Assembly: GCA_946800325.1 (NCBI GenBank)
Contig: CAMPEJ010000004.1
Span: 930,001 to 994,000, forward strand
Reading direction: 5' to 3'
DNA length: 64,000 nucleotides
Source of the DNA: Luzula sylvatica
Lineage: Eukaryota; Streptophyta; Magnoliopsida; Poales; Juncaceae
Both the position numbers and the translations under genes were made by a program. This document shows positions 53,441-63,980 of this stretch, piece by piece. Each line of letters starts with the position of its first letter. Position 1 is the stretch's first letter. The notes under the pieces were generated by a model. It made no database searches. It was not told the DNA's origin and saw only the letters and a program-made list of their open reading frames with translations.

Positions 53441-55796
53441 GAAAATCAAACTTTCTTAGTGTTTGTAAATTTTGGTGAAATGTTATGTGGTAAAAGATAT
53501 GATTCAAATGATCTCAAAATACGTTATTTGAACTCCCCAAAGGATAAACAGATTGTTTTGAATCGAAAAACAAACTTTTTTAGTGTTTGTAAATTTTGGT
53601 GAAATGTTATGTGGTAAAAGATACGATTCAAATGATCTCAAAATACGTTATTTGAACTCCCCAAATCATAAACAGATTGTTTTGAATCGAAAAACAAACT
53701 TTCTTAGTGTTTGTAAATTTTGGTGAAATGTTATGTGGTAAAAGATACGATTCGAATGATCTCAAAATACGTTATTTGAACTCCCCCAAGCATAAACAAA
53801 TGGTTTTGAATCGAAAAACAAACTTTCTTAGTGTTTGTAAATTTTGGTGAAATGTTATGTGGTAAAAGACACGATTCCAATGATCTCAAAATACGTTATT
53901 TGAACTCCCCAAAGCATAAACAGATTGTTTTGAATCGAAAAACAAACTTTCTTAGTGTTTGTAAATTTTGGTGAAATGTTATGTAGTAAAATATACGATT
54001 CAAATGATCTCAAAATACGTTATTTGAACTCCCCAAAGCATAAACAGATTGTTTTGAATCGAAAAATAAACTTTCTTAGCGTTTGTAAATTTTGGTGAAA
54101 TGTTATGTGGTAAAAGATACGATTCGAATGATCTAAAAATACGTTATTTGAACTCCCCAATGCATAAACAAATTGTTTTGAATCGAAAAACAAACTTTCT
54201 TAGTGTTTGTAAATTTTGGTGAAATGTTATGTGGTAAAAGATACGATTCAAATGATCTCAAAATGTGTTATTTGAACTCCCCAAAGCATAAACAGATTGT
54301 TTTGAATCGAAAAACAAACTTTCTTAGTGTTTGTAAATTTTGGTAAAATGTTATGTGGTAAAAGATACGATTCAAATGATCTCAAAATACGTTATTTGAA
54401 CTCCCCAAAGCATAAACAGATTGTTTTGAATTGAAAAACAAAGTTTCTTAGTGTTTGTAAATTTTGGTGAAAGGTTATGTGGTAAAAGATACGAATCAAA
54501 TGATCTCAAAATACGTTATTTGAACTCCCCAAAGCATAAACAGATTGTTTTGAATCGAAAAACAAACTTTCTTAGTGTTTGAAAATTTTGGTGAAATGTT
54601 ATGTAGTAAAAGATACGATTCAAATGATCTCAAAATACGTTATTTGAACTCCCCAAAGCATAAACAGATTGTTTTGAATCGGAAAACAAACTTTCTTAGT
54701 GTTTGTAAATTTTGGTGAAATGTTATGTAGTAAAAGATACGATTCAAATGATCTCAAAATACGTTATTTGAACTCCCCAAAGCATAAACATATTGTTTTG
54801 AATCGAAAATCAAACATTCTTAGTGTTTGTAAATTTTGGTGAAATGTTATGTAGTAAAAGATACGATTCAAATGATCTCAAAATACGTTATTTGAACTCC
54901 CCAAAGCATAAACAGATTGTTTTGAATCGAAAAACAAACTTTCTTAGTGTTTGTAAATTTTGGTGAAATGTTATGTAGTAAAAGATACGATTCAAATGAT
55001 CTCAAAATACGTTATTTGAACTCCCCAAAGCATAAACATATTGTTTTGAATCGGAAAACAAACTTTCTTAGTGTTTGTAAATTTTGGTGAAATGTTATGT
55101 GGTAAAAGATACGATTCGAATGATCTAAAAATATGTTATTTGAACTCCCCAAAGCATAAACAAATTGTTTTGAATTGAAAAACAAACTTTCTTAGTGTTT
55201 GTAAATTTTGGTGAAATGTTATGTGGTAAAAGATACGATTCAAATGATCTCAAAATACGTTATTTGAACTCCCCAAAGCATAAACAGATTGTTTTGAATC
55301 GAAAAACAAACTTTCTTAGTGTTTGTAAATTTTGGTAAAATGTTATGTGGTAAAAGATACAATTGAAATGATCTCAAAATACGTTATTTAAACTCCACAA
55401 AGCATAAACAAATTGTTTTGAATCGAAAAACAAACTTTCTTAGTGTTTGTAAATTTTGGTAAAATGTTATGTGGTAAAAGATACGATTCAAATGATCTCA
55501 AAATACGTTATTTGAACTCCCCAAAGCATAAACAGATTGTTTTGAATCGAAAAACAAACTTTCTTAGTGTTTGTAAATTTTGGTGAAATGTTATGTGGTA
55601 AAAGATACGATTCAAATGATCTCAAAATACGTTATTTGAACTCCCTAAAGCATAAACAGATTGTTTTGAATCGAAAAACAAACTTTCTTAGTGTTTGTAA
55701 ATTTTGGTGAAATGTTATGTGGTAAAAGATACGATTCAAATGATCTCAAAATACGTTATTTGAACTCCCCAAAGCATAAACAGATTGTTTTGAATC
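53441..55796 (+). repeat. 19-monomer tandem unit, copy 1 (2356 bp)
   Basis: It is collinear with 55797-58152 at exactly 2356 bp. Shared rare markers are 'cccccaag' (M4), 'caaacattc' (54816/57172) and 'gaattg' after M22. It lacks M28, M29 and M0, so the M0 ruler shows a 41-monomer gap between 53317 and 58401. Confidence 0.9.
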
Positions 55797-58152
55797 GAAA
55801 ATCAAACTTTCTTAGTGTTTGAAAATTTTGGTGAAATGTTATGTGGTAAAAGATATGATTCAAATGATCTCAAAATACGTTATTTGAACTCCCCAAAGGA
55901 TAAACAGATTGTTTTGAATCGAAAAACAAACTTTCTTAGTGTTTGTAAATTTTGGTGAAATGTTATGTGGTAAAAGATACGATTCAAATGATCTCAAAAT
56001 ACGTTATTTGAACTCCCCAAATCATAAACAGATTGTTTTGAATCGAAAAACAAACTTTCTTAGTGTTTGTAAATTTTGGTGAAATGTTATGTGGTAAAAG
56101 ATACGATTCGAATGATCTCAAAATACGTTATTTGAACTCCCCCAAGCATAAACAAATGGTTTTGAATCGAAAAACAAACTTTCTTAGTGTTTGTAAATTT
56201 TGGTGAAATGTTATGTGGTAAAAGACACGATTCCAATGATCTCAAAATACGTTATTTGAACTCCCCAAAGCATAAACAGATTGTTTTGAATCGAAAAACA
56301 AACTTTCTTAGTGTTTGTAAATTTTGGTGAAATGTTATGTAGTAAAATATACGATTCAAATGATCTCAAAATACGTTATTTGAACTCCCCAAAGCATAAA
56401 CAGATTGTTTTGAATCGAAAAATAAACTTTCTTAGCGTTTGTAAATTTTGGTGAAATGTTATGTGGTAAAATATACGATTCGAATGATCTAAAAATACGT
56501 TATTTGAACTCCCCAATGCATAAACAAATTGTTTTGAATCGAAAAACAAACTTTCTTAGTGTTTGTAAATTTTGGTGAAATGTTATGTGGTAAAAGATAC
56601 GATTCAAATGATCTCAAAATGTGTTATTTGAACTCCCCAAAGCATAAACAGATTGTTTTGAATCAAAAAACAAACTTTCTTAGTGTTTGTAAATTTTGGT
56701 AAAATGTTATGTGGTAAAAGATACGATTCAAATGATCTCAAAATACGTTATTTGAACTCCCCAAAGCATAAACAGATTGTTTTGAATTGTAAAACAAACT
56801 TTCTTAATGTTTGTAAATTTTGGTGAAAGGTTATGTGGTAAAAGATACGAATCAAATGATCTCAAAATACGTTATTTGAACTCCCCAAAGCATAAACAGA
56901 TTGTTTTGAATCGAAAAACAAACTTTCTTAGTGTTTGTAAATTTTGGTGAAATGTTATGTAGTAAAAGATACGATTCAAATGATCTCAAAATACGTTATT
57001 TGAACTCCCCAAAGCATAAACAGATTGTTTTGAATCGGAAAACAAACTTTCTTAGTGTTTGTAAATTTTGGTGAAATGTTATGTAGTAAAAGATACGATT
57101 CAAATGATCTCAAAATACGTTATTTGAACTCCCCAAAGCATAAACAGATTGTTTTGAATCGAAAATCAAACATTCTTAGTGTTTGTAAATTTTGGTGAAA
57201 TGTTATGTAGTAAAAGATACGATTCAAATGATCTCAAAATACGTTATTTGAACTCCCCAAAGCATAAACATATTGTTTTGAATCGAAAAACAAACTTTCT
57301 GAGTGTTTGTAAATTTTGGTGAAATGTTATGTAGTAAAAGATACGATTCAAATGATCTCAAAATACGTTATTTGAACTCCCCAAAGCATAAACAGATTGT
57401 TTTGAATCGGAAAACAAACTTTCTTAGTGTTTGTAAATTTTGGTGAAATGTTATGTGGTAAAAGATACGATTCGAATGATCTAAAAATATGTTATTTGAA
57501 CTCCCCAAAGCATAAACAAATTGTTTTGAATTGAAAAACAAACTTTCTTAGTGTTTGTAAATTTTGGTGAAATGTTATGTGGTAAAAGATACGATTCAAA
57601 TGATCTCAAAATACGTTATTTGAACTCCCCAAAGCATAAACAGATTGTTTTGAATCGAAAAACAAACTTTCTTAGTGTTTGTAAATTTTGGTAAAATGTT
57701 ATCTGGTAAAAGATACAATTGAAATGATCTCAAAATACGTTATTTAAACTCCACAAAGCATAAACATATTGTTTTGAATCGAAAAACAAACTTTCTTAGT
57801 GTTTGTAAATTTTGGTAAAATGTTATGTGGTAAAAGATACGATTCAAATGATCTCAAAATACGTTATTTGAACTCCCCAAAGCATAAACAGATTGTTTCG
57901 AATCGAAAAACAAACTTTCTTAGTGTTTGTAAATTTTGGTGAAATGTTATGTGGTAAAAGATACGATTCAAATGATCTCAAAATACGTTATTTGAACTCC
58001 CTAAAGCATAAACAGATTGTTTTGAATCGAAAAACAAACTTTCTTAGTGTTTGTAAATTTTGGTGAAATGTTATGTGGTAAAAAATACGATTCAAATGAT
58101 CTCAAAATACGTTATTTGAACTCCCCAAAGCATAAACAGATTGTTTTGAATC
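55797..58152 (+). repeat. 19-monomer tandem unit, copy 2 (2356 bp)
   Basis: This is the second copy of 53441-55796. Its last monomer (58029) carries A56, while copy 1 has a plain monomer there, and its M1 has 'gtttgaaaatttt'. Normal order (M28, M29, M0) resumes at 58153. Confidence 0.89.
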
Positions 58153-60260
58153 GAAAAACAAACTTTCTTAGTGTTTGTAAATTTTGGTGAAATGTTATGT
58201 AGTAAAAGATACGATTCAAATGATCTCAAAATACGTTATTTGAACTCCCCAAAGCATAAACAGATTGTTTTGAATCGAAAAACAAACTTTCTTAGTGTTT
58301 GTAAATTTTGGTGAAATGTTATGTGGTAAAAGATACGATTCGAATGATCTAAAAATATGTTATTTGGACTCCCCAAAGCATAGACAAATTGTTTTGAATC
58401 GAAAAACAAACTTTCTTAGTGTTTCTAAATTTTGGTGAAATGTTATGTAGTAAAAGATACGATTCAAATGATCTCAAAATACGTTATTTGAACTCCCCAA
58501 AGCATAAACAGATTGTTTTGAATCGAAAATCAAACTTTCTTAGTGTTTGTAAATTTTGGTGAAATGTTATGTGGTAAAAGATATGATTCAAATGATCTCA
58601 AAATACGTTATTTGAACTCCCCAAAGGATAAACAGATTGTTTTGAATCGAAAAACAAACTTTCTTAGTGTTTGTAAATTTTGGTGAAATGTTATGTGGTA
58701 AAAGATACGATTCAAATGATCTCAAAATACGTTATTTGAACTCCCCAAAGCATAAACAGATTATTTTGAATCGAAAAACAAACTTTCTTAGTGTTTGTAA
58801 ATTTTGGTGAAATGTTATGTTGTAAAAGATACGATTCAAATGATCTGAAAATACGTTATTTGAACTCCCCAAATCATAAACAGATTGTTTTGAATCGAAA
58901 AATAAACTTTCTTAGTGTTTGTAAATTTTGGTGAAATGTTATGTGGTAAAAGATACGATTCGAATGATCTCAAAATACGTTATTTGAACTCCCCAAAGCA
59001 TAAACAAATGGTTTTGAATCGAAAAACAAACTTTCTTAGTGTTTGTCAATTTTGGTGAAATGTTATGTGGTAAAAGACACGATTCCAATGATCTCAAAAT
59101 ACGTTATTTGAACTCCCCAAAGCATAAACAGATTGTTTTGAATCGAAAAACAAACTTTCTTAGTGTTTGTAAATTTTGGTAAAATGTTATGTGGTAAAAG
59201 ATACGATTGAAATGATCTCAAAATACGTTATTTAAACTCCACAAAGCATAAACAAATTGTTTTGAATCGAAAAACAAACTTTCTTAGTGTTTGTAAATTT
59301 TGGTAAAATGTTATGTGGTAAAAGATACGATTCAAATGATCTCAAAATACGTTATTTGAACTCCCCAAAGCATAAACAGATTGTTTTGAATCGAAAAACA
59401 AACTTTCTTAGTGTTTGTAAATTTTGGTGAAATGTTATGTGGTAAAAGATGCGATTCAAATGATCTCAAAATACGTTATTTGAACTCCCTAAAGCATAAA
59501 CAGATTGGTTTGAATCGAAAAACAAACTTTCTTAGTGTTTGTAAATTTTGGTGAAATGTTATGTGGTAAAAAATACGATTCAAATGATCTCAAAATACGT
59601 TATTTGAACTCCCCAAAGCATAAACAGATTGTTTTGAATCGAAAATCAAACTTTCTTAGTGTTTGTAAATTTTGGTGAAATGTTATGTAGTAAAAGATAC
59701 GATTCAAATGATCTCAAAATACGTTATTTGAACTCCCCAAAGCATAAACAGATTGTTTTGAATCGAAAATCAAACTTTCTTAGTGTTTGTAAATTTTGGT
59801 GAAATATTATGTGGTAAAAGATACGATTCGAATGATCTAAAAATATGTTATTTGAACTCCCCAAAGCATAGACAAATTGTTTTGAATCGAAAAACAAACT
59901 TTCTTAGTGTTTGTAAATTTTGGTGAAATGGTATGTAGTAAAAGATACGATTCAAATGATCTCAAAATACGTTATTTGAACTCCCCAAAGCATAAACATA
60001 TTGTTTTGAATCGAAAATCAAACTTTCTTAGTGTTTGTAAATTTTGGTGAAATGTTATGTGGTAAAAGATATGATTCAAATGATCTCAAAATACGTTATT
60101 TGAACTCCCCAAAGCATAAACAGATTGTTTTGAATCGAAAAACAAACTTTCATAGTGTTTGTAAATTTTGGTGAAATGTTATGTGGTAAAAGATACGATT
60201 CGAATGATCTAAAAATATGTTATTTGAACTCCTCAAAGCATAGACAAATTGTTTTGAATC
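58153..60260 (+). repeat. 17-monomer transition block
   Basis: The order is M28, M29, M0 (58401) and M1-M10 as in the central 30-mer. Four irregular monomers follow: T6/G66/'catagac' (59765), a 'gaaatggtatg' A49 monomer (59889), T6/T60 (60013) and a 'tttcatag'/'ctcctcaaag' M29 (60137). The last type is otherwise confined to 9.3-19.2 kb. Confidence 0.84.
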
Positions 60261-61128
60261 GAAAAACAAACTTTCTTAGTGTTTCTAAATTTTGGTGAAA
60301 TGTTATGTAGTAAAAGATACGATTCAAATGATCTCAAAATACGTTATTTGAACTCCCCAAAGCATAAACAGATTGTTTTGAATCGAAAATCAAACTTTCT
60401 TAGTGTTTGTAAATTTTGGTGAAATGTTATGTGGTAAAAGATATGATTCAAATGATCTCAAAATACGTTATTTGAACTCCCCAAAGGATAAACAGATTGT
60501 TTTGAATCGAAAAACAAACTTTCTTAGTGTTTGTAAATTTTGGTGAAATGTTATGTGGTAAAAGATACGATTCAAATGATCTCAAAATACGTTATTTGAA
60601 CTCCCCAAAGCATAAACAGATTATTTTGAATCGAAAAACAAACTTTCTTAGTGTTTGTAAATTTTGGTGAAATGTTATGTGGTAAAAGATACGATTCAAA
60701 TGATCTCAAAATACGTTATTTGAACTCCCCAAATCATAAACAGATTGTTTTGAATCGAAAAACAAACTTTCTTAGTGTTTGTAAATTTTGGTGAAATGTT
60801 ATGTGGTAAAAGATACGATTCGAATGATCTCAAAATACGTTATTTGAACTCCCCAAAGCATAAACAAATGGTTTTGAATCGAAAAACAAACTTTCTTAGT
60901 GTTTGTAAATTTTGGTGAAATGTTATGTGGTAAAAGACACGACTCCAATGATCTCAAAATACGTTATTTGAACTCCCCAAAGCATAAACAGATTGTTTTG
61001 AATCGAAAAACAAACTTTCTTAGTGTTTGTAAATTTTGGTGAAATGTTATGTAGTAAAAGATACGATTCAAATGATCTCAAAATACGTTATTTGAACTCC
61101 CCAAAGCATAAACAGATTGTTTTGAATC

Positions 61129-61996
61129 GAAAAACAAACTTTCTTAGCGTTTGTAAATTTTGGTGAAATGTTATGTGGTAAAAGATACGATTCGAATGAT
61201 CTAAAAATACGTTATTTGAACTCCCCAATGCATAAACAAATTGTTTTGAATCGAAAAACAAACTTTCTTAGTGTTTGTAAATTTTGGTGAAATGTTATGT
61301 GGTAAAAGATACGATTCAAATGATCTCAAAATACGTTATTTGAACTCCCCAAAGCATAAACAGATTGTTTTGAATCGAAAAACAAACTTTCTTAGTGTTT
61401 GTAAATTTTGGTAAAATGTTATGTGGTAAAAGATACGATTCAAATGATCTCAAAATACGTTATTTGAACTCCCCAAAGCATAAACAGATTGTTTTGAATT
61501 GAAAAACAAACTTTCTTAGTGTTTGTAAATTTTGGTGAAAGGTTATGTGGTAAAAGATACGAATCAAATGATCTCAAAATACGTTATTTGAACTCCCCAA
61601 AGCATAAACAGATTGTTTTGAATCGAAAAACAAACTTTCTTAGTGTTTGTAAATTTTGGTGAAATGTTATGTAGTAAAAGATACGATTCAAATGATCTCA
61701 AAATACGTTATTTGAATTCCCCAAAGCATAAACAGATTGTTTTGAATCGGAAAACAAACTTTCTTAGTGTTTGTAAATTTTGGTGAAATGTTATGTAGTA
61801 AAAGATACGATTCAAATGATCTCAAAATACGTTATTTGAACTCCCCAAAGCATAAACATATTGTTTTGAATCGAAAATCAAACTTTCTTAGTGTTTGTAA
61901 ATTTTGGTGAAATGTTATGTAGTAAAAGATACGATTCAAATGATCTCAAAATACGTTATTTGAACTCCCCAAAGCATAAACAGATTGTTTTGAATC
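61129..61996 (+). repeat. 7-monomer tandem duplication, copy 1 (868 bp)
   Basis: The order is C20/T101, plain, A37, G41/A63, A49 with 'tttgaattcccc' (an EcoRI site at 61714), G2/A49 with 'catattg', then T6/A49. The next 868 bp repeats this order with the same rare markers. Confidence 0.93.
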
Positions 61997-62864
61997 GAAA
62001 AACAAACTTTCTTAGCGTTTGTAAATTTTGGTGAAATGTTATGTGGTAAAAGATACGATTCGAATGATCTAAAAATACGTTATTTGAACTCCCCAATGCA
62101 TAAACAAATTGTTTTGAATCGAAAAACAAACTTTCTTAGTGTTTGTAAATTTTGGTGAAATGTTATGTGGTAAAAGATACGATTCAAATGATCTCAAAAT
62201 ACGTTATTTGAACTCCCCAAAGCATAAACAGATTGTTTTGAATCGAAAAACAAACTTTCTTAGTGTTTGTAAATTTTGGTAAAATGTTATGTGGTAAAAG
62301 ATACGATTCAAATGATCTCAAAATACGTTATTTGAACTCCCCAAAGCATAAACAGATTGTTTTGAATTGAAAAACAAACTTTCTTAGTGTTTGTAAATTT
62401 TGGTGAAAGGTTATGTGGTAAAAGATACGAATCAAATGATCTCAAAATACGTTATTTGAACTCCCCAAAGCATAAACAGATTGTTTTGAATCGAAAAACA
62501 AACTTTCTTAGTGTTTGTAAATTTTGGTGAAATGTTATGTAGTAAAAGATACGATTCAAATGATCTCAAAATACGTTATTTGAATTCCCCAAAGCATAAA
62601 CAGATTGTTTTGAATCGGAAAACAAACTTTCTTAGTGTTTGTAAATTTTGGTGAAATGTTATGTAGTAAAAGATACGATTCAAATGATCTCAAAATACGT
62701 TATTTGAACTCCCCAAAGCATAAACATATTGTTTTGAATCGAAAATCAAACTTTCTTAGTGTTTGTAAATTTTGGTGAAATGTTATGTAGTAAAAGATAC
62801 GATTCAAATGATCTCAAAATACGTTATTTGAACTCCCCAAAGCATAAACAGATTGTTTTGAATC
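61997..62864 (+). repeat. 7-monomer tandem duplication, copy 2 (868 bp)
   Basis: This repeats 61129-61996 in exact register: 'ttagcg' at 61148 and 62016, 'gaattc' at 61714 and 62582. By eye the copies are almost identical, which suggests a young event. M22 (62865) follows. Confidence 0.93.
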
Positions 62865-63980
62865 GGAAAACAAACTTTCTTAGTGTTTGTAAATTTTGGT
62901 GAAATGTTATGTGGTAAAAGATACGATTCGAATGATCTAAAAATATGTTATTTGAACTCCCCAAAGCATAAACAAATTGTTTTGAATCGAAAAACAAAGT
63001 TTCTTAGTGTTTGTAAATTTTGGTGAAATGTTATGTGGTAAAAGATACGATTCAAATGATCTCAAAATACTTTATTTGAACTCCCTAAAGCATAAACAGA
63101 TTGTTTTGAATCGAAAAACAAACTTTCTTAGTGTTTGTAAATTTTGGTGAAATGTTATGTGGTAAAAAATACGATTCAAATGATCTCAAAATACGTTATT
63201 TGAACTCCCCAAAGCATAAACAGATTGTTTTGAATCGAAAAACAAACTTTCTTAGTGTTTGTAAATTTTGGTGAAATGTTATGTAGTAAAAGATACGATT
63301 CAAATGATCTCAAAATACGTTATTTGAACTCCCCAAAGCATAAACAGATTGTTTTGAATCGAAAAACAAACTTTATTAGTGTTTGTAAATTTTGGTGAAA
63401 TGTTATGTGGTAAAAGATACGATTCAAATGATCTCAAAATACGTTATTTGAACTCCCCAAAGCATAAACAGATTATTTTGAATCGAAAAACAAACTTTCT
63501 TAGTGTTTGTAAATTTTGGTGAAATGTTATGTGGTAAAAGATACGATTCAAATGATCTCAAAATACGTTATTTGAACTCCCCAAATCATAAACAGATTGT
63601 TTTGAATCGAAAAACAAACTTTCTTAGTGTTTGTAAATTTTGGTGAAATGTTATGTGGTAAAAGATACGATTCGAATGATCTCAAAATACGTTATTTGAA
63701 CTCCCCAAAGCATAAACAAATGGTTTTGAATCGAAAAACAAACTTTCTTAGTGTTTGTAAATTTTGGTGAAATGTTATGTGGTAAAAGACACGACTCCAA
63801 TGATCTCAAAATACGTTATTTGAACTCCCCAAAGCTTAAACAGATTGTTTTGAATCGAAAAACAAACTTTCTTAGTGTTTGTAAATTTTGGTGAAATGTT
63901 ATGTAGTAAAAGATACGATTCAAATGATCTCAAAATACGTTATTTGAACTCCCCAAAGCATAAACAGATTGTTTTGAATC

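Larger units (their letters stand above)
48481..56416 (+). repeat. 66-monomer supra-HOR, copy 2
   Basis: This is the second copy of 40298-48232, with 64 collinear monomers. Left of it the order differs (M9 directly before M29, where copy 1 has M28). Right of it M14 follows, where copy 1 has a plain/M8 junction. The differences between copies are few by eye, for example 'atgatatgaa' 43344 against 'atgatatcaa' 51527, so the duplication looks recent relative to divergence among monomer types. Confidence 0.92.
60261..63980 (+). repeat. Right-end domain resembling the left end (30 monomers)
   Basis: M0 at 60261 is followed by M1, M2, T102, M4, M5, A49 and C20/T101 types without the T7 and G81/T82 marks of the central domain, so it resembles 2-3 kb and 6-7 kb. 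It contains the 7-mer pair. From 63361 it repeats 60509 onward at 2852 bp (23 monomers), with 'gacacgactcc' at both 60936 and 63788. Confidence 0.86.

Noticed and set aside
63832..63837. HindIII site AAGCTT as a possible boundary marker
   Set aside because: It is a single substitution (A106 of 'gcataa' to give 'gcttaa') in one monomer, with normal satellite on both sides.
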